From the NCBI GenBank assembly GCA_001603075.1, contig LVBB01000048.1, positions 20,732 through 84,731 of the forward strand: a stretch of 64,000 nt of DNA, written 5' to 3'. A program made the translations under genes and the position numbers. Of the stretch, positions 8,483 to 17,469 are shown piece after piece. Position 1 is the first letter of the stretch; every line of letters begins with the position of its first letter. Below the pieces are notes generated by a model. It worked only from the letters and a program-made list of their open reading frames with translations, was not told the DNA's origin and ran no database searches. This DNA comes from Phycisphaerales bacterium Planc_01 (GTDB lineage: Bacteria; Planctomycetota; Phycisphaerae; Sedimentisphaerales; Anaerobacaceae).

Positions 8483-10660
8483 ATGACAAGATTGTCGAGA
8501 TGGGCCATCGTATTGGCCGTGCTGCTCGGGTCGATCGGACACGACGGCCTTGCGGCGGCGAACGCGGGGGCGGTTTCGATCGTCACGGACATCGCCTACA
8601 AGAGTGGCGACGGATTGACGGCGTACGAGGCCGAGCGGTGCAGGCTGGATCTGTATCTGCCGGAGGGCCAGAAGGATTTCCCGACGTTGCTGTGGTTTCA
8701 CGGCGGCGGCATTACCGAGGGCAGCAAGGTCGATCGGATGACTGTCGGGATCGCGGAGTGGTTCGTCCGTCACGGGGTTGCGGTGGCGCTGGCGAACTAC
8801 CGCCTCTCGCCCAACGCGACGTATCCGTCCTATCTGGACGATGCGGCTGCCAGTTTTGCCTGGCTGCACGCGCACATCGGCGCTCGCGGCGGCGATGCGA
8901 AACGGATCTTCGTCTCGGGTCACTCGGCCGGCGGCTATCTGACGGCCATGATTGGCCTGGACGGGCGGTATCTCGATCGATACGGCCTGGGCCCGGACGT
9001 CATTGCGGGCCTGATTCCCGTCAGCGGGCAGATGATCACCCACTCGACGGTTCGCACCGAGCGAGGCATCGAGCGCACGCGTCCGGTTGTGGACGAGGCG
9101 GCGCCGCTGTATCACGTCCGTGCCGATGCGCCGCCGACGGTATGCATCTGTGGCGGCGAGGACCTTCCCGCGCGGGCCGAGGAGAATCGGCTGTTCGTCG
9201 CGGCGATGAAGGCGGTCGGACACGAGAAGGTTGAGTATATCGAGGTCGAAGGCCGCGACCACGGGACCATCGTCAGCCGAATCCCCCAGCCGGACGACGT
9301 CGTCGCGCGTGCGATTCTGGCGTTCATCCAGATGGGGCGACTGCCACTGACCTACTACGTGGATGATGCCCAAGGCGATGACGGCCGTGACGGGCAGAGC
9401 CCGCAGGCTGCGTGGCGGTCGCTGGAGAAGGTCAATCGCACTTCGCTGAAGCCGGGCGACACCGTCCTCTTCAAACGCGGCGGCCAGTGGCGCGGCCAGC
9501 TCGTTCCCCAGAGCGGCGCGGCCGGTCTGCCTGTCACATATGGCGCGTTCGGCACGGGCGTCACACCATCGCTGCTCGGTTCCGTGGCGAGGAATGCAGC
9601 ATCGGACTGGCGTCTCCTTGAGGACGGGATATGGGCTACGGGCGACGCGCAAGGGGCCCTGTCGGTCGATGTGGGCAACATCATCTTCGATCACGGCGCG
9701 GCCGTCGGTGTCAAGAAGTGGAGCCGCGACGCGCTTCGGGAGCCGGGCGACTACTTCTACGAGCCCGATGCAAAGCGCGTGCTGCTCCGCTCGGACGGCA
9801 ATCCTGCGGATCGCCATCGCAGCATCGAGTTGGCCCTCAGAAAGCACATCATCGACCAGAGCGGCAAACGGTACGTTACCTACGAGGACCTGGACCTTCG
9901 ATATGGGGCGGCTCACGGCATCGGCGGTTCTGGCGTCCGGCACATTGTCGTGCGTCGATGCGATCTGTCGTACATCGGCGGCGGGCATCAGCACACTACG
10001 GCTGACGGTCGGCCGGTGCGCTACGGCAACGGGATCGAGTTCTGGTCGAGCGCCGGCGATTGCCTCGTCGAGGACTGCCGCCTGTGGGAGATCTATGACG
10101 CGGCCCTGACCAACCAGGGCAGCGGGACCAACGTCCAGGAGAACATCACCTATCGCCGCAACGTGATCTGGAACTGCGAGTACTCGTTCGAGTACTGGAA
10201 CCGGGACGAGTCCAGCCGCACGCACAACATTCGCTTCGAGCACAATACCTGCGTCGATGCCGGCTATGGCTGGGGGCACGGCCAGCGGCCCGACCGCAAC
10301 GGGCGGCATGTGATGTTCTATGACAACAGCGCCGCAACGAGCGACTTCGTCGTTCGCTACAACATCTTCTGCAATGCGACCGACAGTGGCCTGCGCCTGC
10401 ACGGCCGCGACTGGACGGCCGCCCTGACGCTGGACGCGAATTGCTGGTACCAGCGGGACGGCGTCCTGCTGCTGTGGGGACGGACATCCGTTGGGGCCGA
10501 TGAGTTCTTCGACCACCAGCGGGCGCGGGGATTCTCGACGAATGCCCTGGTGGTCGAGCCGGAGTTTGTCGATGCCGCCGGAAGGGACTACCGGCTGACG
10601 CCGGGCTGCCCGGTGCGGAAACTGCGGAACAACGGGGTGCCCGTCGGCGCGCTGCCTTGA
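8483..10660 (+). CDS. Secreted alpha/beta-hydrolase (esterase) fused to a right-handed parallel beta-helix domain
   Basis: A 725-residue two-domain protein. Start is ATG 8483 with GGTGGGAG upstream; signal peptide about residues 1-28. Residues 35-285 form an alpha/beta-hydrolase of the acetyl-esterase/BD-FAE kind: oxyanion HGGG (73-76), nucleophile elbow GHSAG with S148, and a late RDH for the catalytic histidine. From about residue 287 (YYVDDAQGDDGRDG...) the sequence switches to a pectate-lyase-like parallel beta-helix (KPGDTVLFKRGGQWRG, then short turn repeats such as RYNIF). No stop or frameshift separates the parts. Plausibly a carbohydrate esterase with its own polysaccharide-binding or lyase-like module. 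Last gene of the exported run. Confidence 0.85.
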   Translation: MTRLSRWAIVLAVLLGSIGHDGLAAANAGAVSIVTDIAYKSGDGLTAYEAERCRLDLYLPEGQKDFPTLLWFHGGGITEGSKVDRMTVGIAEWFVRHGVAVALANYRLSPNATYPSYLDDAAASFAWLHAHIGARGGDAKRIFVSGHSAGGYLTAMIGLDGRYLDRYGLGPDVIAGLIPVSGQMITHSTVRTERGIERTRPVVDEAAPLYHVRADAPPTVCICGGEDLPARAEENRLFVAAMKAVGHEKVEYIEVEGRDHGTIVSRIPQPDDVVARAILAFIQMGRLPLTYYVDDAQGDDGRDGQSPQAAWRSLEKVNRTSLKPGDTVLFKRGGQWRGQLVPQSGAAGLPVTYGAFGTGVTPSLLGSVARNAASDWRLLEDGIWATGDAQGALSVDVGNIIFDHGAAVGVKKWSRDALREPGDYFYEPDAKRVLLRSDGNPADRHRSIELALRKHIIDQSGKRYVTYEDLDLRYGAAHGIGGSGVRHIVVRRCDLSYIGGGHQHTTADGRPVRYGNGIEFWSSAGDCLVEDCRLWEIYDAALTNQGSGTNVQENITYRRNVIWNCEYSFEYWNRDESSRTHNIRFEHNTCVDAGYGWGHGQRPDRNGRHVMFYDNSAATSDFVVRYNIFCNATDSGLRLHGRDWTAALTLDANCWYQRDGVLLLWGRTSVGADEFFDHQRARGFSTNALVVEPEFVDAAGRDYRLTPGCPVRKLRNNGVPVGALP

Positions 10661-10703
10661 ACGCTTAGGGGCCGAACGTGCCCGGATTGGCCCTGATGGG
10701 CGA

Positions 10704-10949
10704 TCATTTCTTGTCCGTCTTGCTGTTCTCGGCTACGGAGGCCGACAGGAGGTGCTCGTACTTCTCTGCCTCATCGTCGTACCAGACCGTGATTCGGTAG
10801 AAGTCGTCGCTGATGCCCTTGGCCTCGGAGATCGAGATGATCCGGAAGCATTTGAGCTGGCTGTTGCAGTACTTGACAACCTTCTTCTTGAGCTCGTCGG
10901 CGTCTCCGGAAAACGCCGGTCGGGTGAATTCCTTGAACTGGATCGCCAT
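10704..10949 (-). CDS. Small conserved-looking hypothetical protein (81 residues)
   Basis: Starts at ATG 10949 behind AAGGAG with 6-nt spacing; the longer frame to 11216 has no supporting site. The product, opening MAIQFKEFTRPAF, is soluble, mixed alpha/beta and lysine-rich at the C-terminus. Its middle part (YRITVWYDDEAEKYEHLL) looks like a compact folded domain. No family recognised. It converges on the esterase/beta-helix gene (43-bp gap) and lies downstream of another small unknown gene on the same strand. Confidence 0.6.
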   Translation of the reverse strand: MAIQFKEFTRPAFSGDADELKKKVVKYCNSQLKCFRIISISEAKGISDDFYRITVWYDDEAEKYEHLLSASVAENSKTDKK

Positions 10950-11070
10950 AATCGCTCCTTGCATCAGATTGTTCGGCCAAGGCCCAACGGCCTGCCTCGA
11001 CCACGTCATTCTGGCCGGGATCGCGAGGAAATTCAAGGGCCAACGTCCAAAGACGGGTCTGCAAAGACAA

Positions 11071-11114
11071 GTGGCCGGCACGATCTGCTCTTGCCCGCAG
11101 TACGTGCCGGCCAC
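11071..11114. repeat. Perfect 12-bp inverted repeat with nested stem
   Basis: GTGGCCGGCACG (11071-11082) pairs exactly with CGTGCCGGCCAC (11103-11114); inner CTGC and GCAG extend the hairpin. No T-tract follows on either strand, so it is not a standard intrinsic terminator. It could be a repeat unit, an RNA-processing element or a protein-binding site. Confidence 0.55.
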
Positions 11115-11224
11115 CCTACGCCGATTTACCCCGCGTAGCCGCTTGGTCGGACATCCTGACCTCCGAACGTCACCAAGGCGTTTGACGTCCGGCTGATGTG
11201 GATGACTTTTTGGCAAGTTTCCTG

Positions 11225-11243
11225 AAAAAGGTGATTTTTCACC
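11225..11243 (-). terminator. Rho-independent terminator downstream of the 94-residue unknown gene
   Basis: On the minus strand GGTGA-AAAAA-TCACC is followed directly by TTTTTC. The stem is short, but the T-tract and position, about 20 nt past the stop at 11265, fit an intrinsic terminator. Confidence 0.6.
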
Positions 11244-11264
11244 CCCGCCCGCCGTGAGATCGTG

Positions 11265-11549
11265 TCAATCGACCTCGTCGTAGGAATACAGAATGCCGTC
11301 GAGGCGGTCGTATAAGGCATCGAGGGCGTATTCCAGCTCTCCGTCGTGGCAGTCGTTCGCGGCGGTTACGATGCAGCCAAGCAGGTCCTCAAGCTCCGTC
11401 AGCGTCACGTCGATTTGTTGCCTTCCCCCGGAAAGAACGGCCTGTCCGAACGGATGATTGTTGGCGAGGGCGTGTTGGACAATGAGCTTGTACTGGCCCC
11501 GCAGCAGGGGAATGGCGACTCTCTGATCGCGTTTGATCTTCTCCGACAT
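11265..11549 (-). CDS. Small hypothetical protein (94 residues), acidic and helical
   Basis: Starts at ATG 11549 with GGACAGGG close upstream; the frame extends to 11918 but without a site. The product MSEKIKRDQRVAIPLLRGQY... has a basic N-terminus and an acidic C-terminal half (LTELEDLL, ELEYALDALYDRLDG). It looks all-alpha and soluble. No family recognised. It is followed by its own terminator and preceded by about 400 bp of non-coding sequence, so it is probably monocistronic. Confidence 0.6.
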   Translation of the reverse strand: MSEKIKRDQRVAIPLLRGQYKLIVQHALANNHPFGQAVLSGGRQQIDVTLTELEDLLGCIVTAANDCHDGELEYALDALYDRLDGILYSYDEVD

Positions 11550-11954
11550 CCCTGTCCTTTCACGCAGGCCGACCGGCCGCAGGCAGATCGGCCGCACACA
11601 GACCATAGATGCGCCCTTCGCTCCTCCCCCCAGTAGACTATTGCTGGCCTTGGCGGGACAAGCAAGACAAAAAACGGCGCAGGGAGGGATGAGATCTTCG
11701 TTTTGAGCCCTATCTGGGGCCAGATAGACTGACTGAACGGGGGGCTGTACGCCTCGGAGCCATGACGTACACCCCCCCGGCGCTTCCCGCCCTCCCACAG
11801 CCGCATGCCTCGACATACTCCACTCACGCAGAAGGCGTCTGTCGACGGCCAATGTAGATGTCTTTTCTGGAAAAAGACAAAAAAAGTCCGTCGCGTCGAC
11901 GCGACGAGTTGCCGGCAAGGGGGATTTCTGCGCAAAAGCTTGCTGTGAAACTGC
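11550..11954. other. Intergenic region between the 94-residue gene and the sialidase-like gene
   Basis: About 405 bp. The right part holds the terminator of the sialidase-like gene (11878-11906). The rest presumably carries the promoter of the 94-residue gene, but no convincing -35/-10 pair was found. No coding frame here has a supporting ribosome-binding site. Confidence 0.5.
11878..11906 (-). terminator. Rho-independent terminator of the sialidase-like gene (18-bp perfect palindrome)
   Basis: CGTCGCGTCGACGCGACG at 11889-11906 is a perfect palindrome. On the minus strand it is followed by GACTTTTTTT (complement of 11879-11888). This is a strong stem plus T-run located 50 nt past the stop at 11955. 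Confidence 0.78.
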
Positions 11955-13310
11955 TTAGGGGTCGTTTCTTGAAGCGGAGGAACCGTCATTCCGCAGCCAG
12001 ACTTCCGGGAACCGTGCATATTTGATCGTCTTGGCCGGCCCTTGGCCCCGGTCGTTCCGGTGGAAGCTGTAGACGACGTGCAGGACGCCGTCCCGGCCCT
12101 GGATGATGGAAGGGTAATGGCTTCGCGTCGCAGCCGGACCCCGCAGGTCCCGTTCCAGGTGCCGGATGTGGGTCCAGGTTCCGCCCTGGTCGGACGACAG
12201 CGAGACGGCCAGACTGTGTCGCCCATTCTCGGTGTCGTTGCAGGCCAGGACCCAATCTCCCTTGGCCAAGGTGACGATGTCGGCGCCGGAGCCCGGATTG
12301 GGCAGTTCGCTGTCGCGGACGAGGCTCCAGGTGGCCCCGGCGTCGGTCGAGCGGCTGACGTGCAGGCGGGCAGGGGGCGGGCCGTTGTCGCGCATGTAGG
12401 CGGTCAAAGCCCCATCGGGCCCGCACGCGATGCTGGGCTGGATGTTGCCGGCGGCGACGAGGGGCTCGCTGAACGTCCAGTTCTTTCCGCCATCGTCCGT
12501 GATTGCCATCAGGGAGAAGCTGAACCCGTCGGAATAGAGCGGCACGACGATCCGTCCTCTGTCGAGAACGACCGCCTTGTTCTTCGTCTGCCAGCCCATC
12601 CGGCGGAAATAGGGGTACCCGAGCGGCTGGTCGATTCGCCGGCCGCTATCGTCAACGAGAATGCCCTTTCGGACCATGTCCTCGCCTCGGGCCTTGGCGA
12701 GCAGATCGTCGCGCCAGGCGTCGAGGCGCCCGGCAGCCGCCTGCGCCATGCCCTGTTCGGTCAGGTACTGCGTGTATTGCTCGATCTGACGAGCGACGGA
12801 GCCGACGAAGCGGTCGTTTGGCTGGATGCCTCGTTCGGCCTTGTCGCCCGGCTTGACGTGCAGCACATCCTGCCACATCCATCGGGGCGGGCCGTCGTCG
12901 CGTTCCAGGTCCTCGCTGATGCGGTATTTCAGCAGCGAGGTCTCCCATTGGTTGGCGATGACGGTGTACCACATCAGCCAGAGGCGGCCTTGGGCGTCCA
13001 TGAACAGGATGGGGTTGATGTCGGGAAAGCCCGGCGTGTCGGCCATGACGAATGGCTCGCTCCAGCGGTCTGCGCCGCGTTTCAGCCGTGAGCCCATGAT
13101 CGCGACGTCGTCGGCCCACCGCTCGCCCGAGCCCTGGAACCACGCCGCCAGCAGGTCGCCGTTGGGAAGCTCGACGATCGTCGAACCGTGCACGTGTTCG
13201 GCGACATAGGGGAAGATCTCCATCGTCACGAGGGTGTCTTCTGCGCCGGCGCCGTTGGCGGCGGCAAGCAAACACAGCATGGCGGTCGAAGCGATGCGAA
13301 AAGTGTCCAT
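11955..13310 (-). CDS. Exported sialidase-like (BNR/Asp-box) protein
   Basis: A 451-residue protein with a signal peptide (MDTFRIASTAMLCLLAAANGAGA), started by ATG 13310 behind AAGGAGG. At least three Asp-boxes of the S/T-x-D-x-G-x-x-W form are visible: TDDGGKNW, STDAGATW and SSDQGGTW. These mark a six-bladed sialidase/neuraminidase-type propeller. Near the N-terminus GSTIVELPNGDLLAAWFQGSG resembles the first blade of planctomycete exo-sialidase-like proteins; the strict FRIP arginine motif is not seen, so hydrolysis of sialic acid is unproven. Periplasmic or extracellular. It lies downstream of FKBP, SGNH and GH106-like genes on the same strand. Confidence 0.8.
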   Translation of the reverse strand: MDTFRIASTAMLCLLAAANGAGAEDTLVTMEIFPYVAEHVHGSTIVELPNGDLLAAWFQGSGERWADDVAIMGSRLKRGADRWSEPFVMADTPGFPDINPILFMDAQGRLWLMWYTVIANQWETSLLKYRISEDLERDDGPPRWMWQDVLHVKPGDKAERGIQPNDRFVGSVARQIEQYTQYLTEQGMAQAAAGRLDAWRDDLLAKARGEDMVRKGILVDDSGRRIDQPLGYPYFRRMGWQTKNKAVVLDRGRIVVPLYSDGFSFSLMAITDDGGKNWTFSEPLVAAGNIQPSIACGPDGALTAYMRDNGPPPARLHVSRSTDAGATWSLVRDSELPNPGSGADIVTLAKGDWVLACNDTENGRHSLAVSLSSDQGGTWTHIRHLERDLRGPAATRSHYPSIIQGRDGVLHVVYSFHRNDRGQGPAKTIKYARFPEVWLRNDGSSASRNDP

Positions 13311-13332
13311 CGTTGCCTCCTTCGCGCCGGGG

Positions 13333-13767
13333 CTATAGCGTGACGATCTCCTCCAGCGTGATCTGAAAGAGGATGTCCTGTCCGGCCAGCGGGTGATTGC
13401 CGTCGACGACGACGTCTGTGTCTGTGACCTGAATGATCGTGGCGTTGACGACCTCGTAATTCTCGGCGGGCAGGCGGAGCCGCTGGCCCACTCGCGGGGT
13501 GATGCCTTCGGGCAGGTCCTTGCGCGGGATCACCTCGACGCGGTCTTCATCGCGCGGGCCGTAGGCCTTGTCCTTGGGCACAACCACGGTCCTGGACTCG
13601 CCCGGCGTCATGCCGATCACGGCCTTCTCCAGGGCGGGCAGCATGTCGCCATGGCCGACGATGAACTCGACCGTCCCGCCGTCCGGCGCCAGTTCGAATT
13701 CCCGTCCGTCGGTCAGCCGGCCGGCGCAACGCACTCTGACGATGTCGCCTTCGGCGACGCGTGCCAT
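13333..13767 (-). CDS. FKBP-type peptidyl-prolyl cis-trans isomerase, SlyD-like
   Basis: A 144-residue protein with the SlyD architecture: a split FKBP domain (VRVRCAGRLTDGREFE near the start, FIVGHGDMLPALEKAVIGMTPGE, C-terminal strand PLAGQDILFQITLEEI) with an insert-in-flap domain around residues 66-120 (KAYGPRDEDRVEVIPR). NHPLAGQ is a SlyD signature. It lacks the histidine-rich metal-binding tail of E. coli SlyD. There is no signal peptide, so it is a cytosolic folding catalyst. It lies 22 bp upstream of the sialidase-like gene and may be co-transcribed with it. SD near ATG 13767: AGGAG. Confidence 0.9.
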   Translation of the reverse strand: MARVAEGDIVRVRCAGRLTDGREFELAPDGGTVEFIVGHGDMLPALEKAVIGMTPGESRTVVVPKDKAYGPRDEDRVEVIPRKDLPEGITPRVGQRLRLPAENYEVVNATIIQVTDTDVVVDGNHPLAGQDILFQITLEEIVTL

Positions 13768-13811
13768 ACGACTCTCCTATCGGGTCGGCGTCTCCGAAAT
13801 CCGACGCGTCC

Positions 13812-15116
13812 TCACCTGGCCTCGATACGAATCGTGTGGCGAACAGGGACGAAGACCGCTTTGACGGCCTCGGCCAGAGGAGCACGGGTTTTCTCCGTTA
13901 GCGTTGCCGTCATGTCCATGTCCGCCTGACCTTCCGGACCGTGGAAGAGAGTCTTAACCTGCCGGGTTTCGTAGGCCTGCTTGGCGGCCACCGCCTCATC
14001 GACGCGATGGAAGGCTTCGCTGAAGGGATTGACCTCGAAATCGGCGGCCAGATTGACGCCGGCCTTCAGTTGGGCCGCTGTGTAGCTCTTGGTTGCCTCG
14101 CCCCACGTGATGCGGCAGCCGCCGGCTGGGGCATTCCGGATGAGTAGCATGAAGCGGTTCAAATCTTCGTTGAACGGCACGAGCGTCATGCCGGAGCGGA
14201 TGCTTGAATCGACATCGGCCGGACCGGTGGCACAGTATGGGTACCGGCTGCTCTCGACCTCCACGCGACCCGCCTCAGCCGACAGCACGCGATGGCCCTC
14301 CGAGGCCGTCGCCTGTCCGTTCGCCATGTCCAGCATGATGGTCCCGATCTGTCCATCGAGCCCCATCGCCCTGAGAAACGCATAGGCCATCACGAGGTGG
14401 CCCGCCCAGCCCGGATGGACGCCGTCTTTGCCTGCGATCATGTAATCGTCGCCGTAGCGGCGCTTGGCCTCGAATCCCTGGACCAGCATCGGGACGAACA
14501 CGTCGGCAAACGCCACCTGCTCCTGTTCGGCCAGGCGTACGTCGATATTGCGAAACTCCAGCAGGCTGCGGTTCAGGTCGTCGACCGTGCCGAGCGCCCG
14601 CTGGACCCACGACGGCATCTTGCCGACCGTGCCGGCCGAGCCCTGGATTACGCGCGTCCCATGCTCCTTGAACGCGCGAATGATCGCCAGCGAGGCATCG
14701 CGATAGACCTGCCCGAATTCGTCCTTATAGGGCTGGTAGTTGTGGTCGTTCATCGCATAGCACGTTGTCGCGATGGTCGGATCGAATCGCAGCACGTCGT
14801 TGGCCATCCGCGCCAGGAAGCCGGGGGCCTTTTCGCCGCTCCAGCCGAACTGCCGGACCGTGACCTCGAGCTGCGGCACGCAGACCGTCAGATAGGTCTC
14901 CATGATCCGCGAATACATCTTCTGCTCGGTGATCGAGTCGCCGCAGATCGCCAGCCGATCGCCCGGCTTGAGCAGCAGCCCCTCGACGGGGGGCGCCTTG
15001 AGCGGCTTATAGGCGGCAAAGTAGGGATCGGAGGGCAACGATTCGTATTCCTGCGCCAACAGCGGAGAAACACAAATCACGACGAGGGCCAGAAGTGACA
15101 CTATGAGCTTCTTCAT
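13812..15116 (-). CDS. Exported SGNH/GDSL-family hydrolase
   Basis: A 434-residue protein (ATG 15116; a GTG at 15125 in frame is an alternative) with signal peptide MKKLIVSLLALVVICVSPLLA. SGNH blocks: AICGDSITEQKMYS (block I, catalytic serine), FGWSGEKAPG (glycine block), CYAMNDHNYQ (Asn block III) and KDGVHPGWAGH (block V with Asp and His). The family covers acyl esterases, rhamnogalacturonan acetylesterases and similar deacylases. About 170 extra C-terminal residues follow the catalytic domain and are probably a beta-rich accessory region. It lies 74 bp downstream of the GH106-like gene, which suggests deacetylation of the same rhamnose-containing glycan. Confidence 0.85.
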   Translation of the reverse strand: MKKLIVSLLALVVICVSPLLAQEYESLPSDPYFAAYKPLKAPPVEGLLLKPGDRLAICGDSITEQKMYSRIMETYLTVCVPQLEVTVRQFGWSGEKAPGFLARMANDVLRFDPTIATTCYAMNDHNYQPYKDEFGQVYRDASLAIIRAFKEHGTRVIQGSAGTVGKMPSWVQRALGTVDDLNRSLLEFRNIDVRLAEQEQVAFADVFVPMLVQGFEAKRRYGDDYMIAGKDGVHPGWAGHLVMAYAFLRAMGLDGQIGTIMLDMANGQATASEGHRVLSAEAGRVEVESSRYPYCATGPADVDSSIRSGMTLVPFNEDLNRFMLLIRNAPAGGCRITWGEATKSYTAAQLKAGVNLAADFEVNPFSEAFHRVDEAVAAKQAYETRQVKTLFHGPEGQADMDMTATLTEKTRAPLAEAVKAVFVPVRHTIRIEAR

Positions 15117-15199
15117 GACCGTCACTGTAGTCTGTCACGACCGCGCGGGCAACTGAAAAACCCCGGAATTCGGCAGGAGATCCATGTGGCTATGCGAGA

Positions 15200-17419
15200 T
15201 TACCCTTCGCTTTGTCTGCCGAGGAAGAAGAGTGATCGGACGGGGGGCAGAGTCAATCTCACCCTCGTCACGACGCAGTCGCCTTCGATCTCGTGCGCGT
15301 ATTGGACGGGCCGGACGTTTCCCGTATGGGGGTCCCAGGCTTCGAGTACCAGGCGGCCGCGCAGGAGGATGTGCGTGTCCAGGGCGGTTGGATCGATATT
15401 GGCGAACAGGTAGATATGGATGCCGTTCTTGACCTTGTGGATGTAGCGGGGCGGGCGCTGGCCTTCGCATTCTACGTCGTAGACGGCCAATGCGTTGTCC
15501 AGCCTCCCTTGCAGAGTCGCGGCGTCCGGCTTCTCGGCAAACATAGAGGCGATGGCGGCGGCGACGTCGGCGTCGTGGCCGAACTCGGCTGACTTGGACG
15601 GCAGCACGCCCGTGGCGATGACCCTGCCGCCGGCATCGTGGAAGGCCTTGATCTTCTGAAGGTTGCTCCAGCGGATGGTCTTGTGGCCGGGGAGCACGAA
15701 GACTCTGAATCGCCCGGGGTGGACTTTGTTCTTGAGAACGAGTTCATTGCCTTCGATCGTGCATCGTTCGTCGAGGACGTCGGGATGGAGGAAAGTGTAG
15801 TCGCGACCGGCGGCGATGAGCGCTTCGCCCACATCGAGGTAGTCGGCCTCGGGGACCGTGACGCCGCCCTGGTAGTAGCCGAGTGGGCCGTCGAGGTGGT
15901 GGCTGGCCTGGAGCGTGGCGATGGGATACAACACGGCGACGTCGGCGACGTGGCGGGCATCGTCTTGCAGCAGGAGATTGAGTCGGGCCAGATAGGTGTT
16001 GAATTCGGGCAGGCGGTCGGCGTAGATCGGACTGCGGTAGGATAGCTCGGGTTTGAACGTGACGCGCGTATCGTCGTACCAGACGGCGTGCGGGATCAGC
16101 AGGTTGATGCCCTTGGTGTACTGTTCCATCGCGACGGTATAGATCTGGTCCCAGCTTAGATCGCCCATCGCACCATAGGTTTCGGACATCACGAGTGTCT
16201 TGTCCCAGTTGTAGGCGGCCGAACTGATGATCTTGTAGACGCGCTCGGCGGGCCGGTCGCCGCCGATCTTGTCAATGCCTGGAACGGCCTGGTACTGGAG
16301 GCATTTCATCAGATCGCCCGAAACGCTGACCGGATTGGCGATCTCTTCCTGGTCCTGGTGGCCGGTCGCTTCGATGCCGTGCGCGTCGCACCAGTCCTGG
16401 ATCCGCTTGGGAAAGCCCAGGGCGTAAAGCTCCGTGCGGAAGCCGAACAGGTAGTTGCGCGCCGCCTGGGTGTCGGGTCCGATGTCGTGCCACAGGGCGG
16501 GGTAGTAAGGCCTCGGGTCGAAGCCGTAGCGTTCTTCGAATTTCTCGTTGAACCTATCCGTCCAGGTCCGGCCCTCGCCTCGATAGAGCGTCGGTTCATC
16601 GAAGAAGGTGGAATCGATGGTGGTTCCGAAATGGTCTTTGAAGCGGTCGTAATAGGCCTGATGGGTCATCGCGATGAACCGGTCGATCGCCTCGGGATCG
16701 AGATAGTCGCAACAGGGATAGCCATCGACCACGCAGAGGAAGATCATGACCTTCCACGTACCTTGGGGGACGTCCCATTGGAGCGAGCGGCTGTTCACGG
16801 CATCTGTCAAATGCACCCGTTCGAGCGTGGCCGTGTTCATCGCCACGATGCTCATGAGCGTTCCGGCTGGAATGATGGCTTCATGCACGCTCGGTCCGGC
16901 AACAATCTGCTCGTGCTTGTCCAGCCGCTTGAGGGTCAGGTCTGGACAGGCCTGCGCAAACAGGCTCTTGTCGCGCGAGTTGGGCGCTCCGGCCGAGCCG
17001 CTGGGGAAGCCGTACTCGTCGTAGAGCGACATGGTCATACCCAACGCGCGGGCCTGTTCCAGCGCCGCGCCGTAGATCGCGAAGTATTCTTCGCTCAGGT
17101 AGTCGGGGCGAAAACCCTTGCCGAACGGCAGAATGCCGAACCCGCCGTATCTGCTGAGGTCCTTCGACTTCTGCATCTGTTCGCGTATGCCCTGGGCCGT
17201 GACCTCGGTATCGTTCCAGAACCACAGCGGTCGCGGCCAACACCGCACCGGGGGATGGGCAAAGTCGCTCTGCCGTTGTGATGATCCCGCGCCGAGCGAG
17301 GCATGACACAGGCATAGCATCAGCCATACAGAACACAGCACAAGAACGGATGTTCCCGGTCGCATCCCATGTCCCCGTCGAGTCGGTCGAAATGCAACCC
17401 GCCCCAGCCGTCGGTTCAT
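15200..17419 (-). CDS. Exported GH106-like glycoside hydrolase (putative alpha-L-rhamnosidase)
   Basis: A 739-residue exported enzyme. The start ATG 17419 has a perfect AGGAGG site with 7-nt spacing; the frame continues upstream to 17839 without support. Residues about 1-45 form a long signal peptide, with an in-frame Met at residue 19 as a second option. The N-terminal PRPLWFWNDTEVTAQGIREQ and GGFGILPFGKGF, followed by SLYDEYGFPSGSAG and a STFFDEPTL carboxylate motif, are typical of the Glyco_hydro_106 group. Family members often exceed 1,000 residues; this one lacks the large C-terminal beta-sandwich modules. Probably cleaves rhamnose from a plant or algal polymer; specificity is inference. 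Confidence 0.82.
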   Translation of the reverse strand: MNRRLGRVAFRPTRRGHGMRPGTSVLVLCSVWLMLCLCHASLGAGSSQRQSDFAHPPVRCWPRPLWFWNDTEVTAQGIREQMQKSKDLSRYGGFGILPFGKGFRPDYLSEEYFAIYGAALEQARALGMTMSLYDEYGFPSGSAGAPNSRDKSLFAQACPDLTLKRLDKHEQIVAGPSVHEAIIPAGTLMSIVAMNTATLERVHLTDAVNSRSLQWDVPQGTWKVMIFLCVVDGYPCCDYLDPEAIDRFIAMTHQAYYDRFKDHFGTTIDSTFFDEPTLYRGEGRTWTDRFNEKFEERYGFDPRPYYPALWHDIGPDTQAARNYLFGFRTELYALGFPKRIQDWCDAHGIEATGHQDQEEIANPVSVSGDLMKCLQYQAVPGIDKIGGDRPAERVYKIISSAAYNWDKTLVMSETYGAMGDLSWDQIYTVAMEQYTKGINLLIPHAVWYDDTRVTFKPELSYRSPIYADRLPEFNTYLARLNLLLQDDARHVADVAVLYPIATLQASHHLDGPLGYYQGGVTVPEADYLDVGEALIAAGRDYTFLHPDVLDERCTIEGNELVLKNKVHPGRFRVFVLPGHKTIRWSNLQKIKAFHDAGGRVIATGVLPSKSAEFGHDADVAAAIASMFAEKPDAATLQGRLDNALAVYDVECEGQRPPRYIHKVKNGIHIYLFANIDPTALDTHILLRGRLVLEAWDPHTGNVRPVQYAHEIEGDCVVTRVRLTLPPVRSLFFLGRQSEG

Positions 17420-17469
17420 TTCACATCCTCCTTTTCGTGAAATCGAGCATCCTTGGCGCACGGCCGGCG

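Larger units (their letters stand above)
10950..11264. other. Intergenic region between two small minus-strand genes
   Basis: About 315 bp without a supported gene. It contains a perfect 12-bp inverted repeat (11071-11082 and 11103-11114, GTGGCCGGCACG) around a 20-nt loop that can itself pair CTGC/GCAG, and a Rho-independent terminator for the upstream minus-strand gene (11225-11243). Confidence 0.6.
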
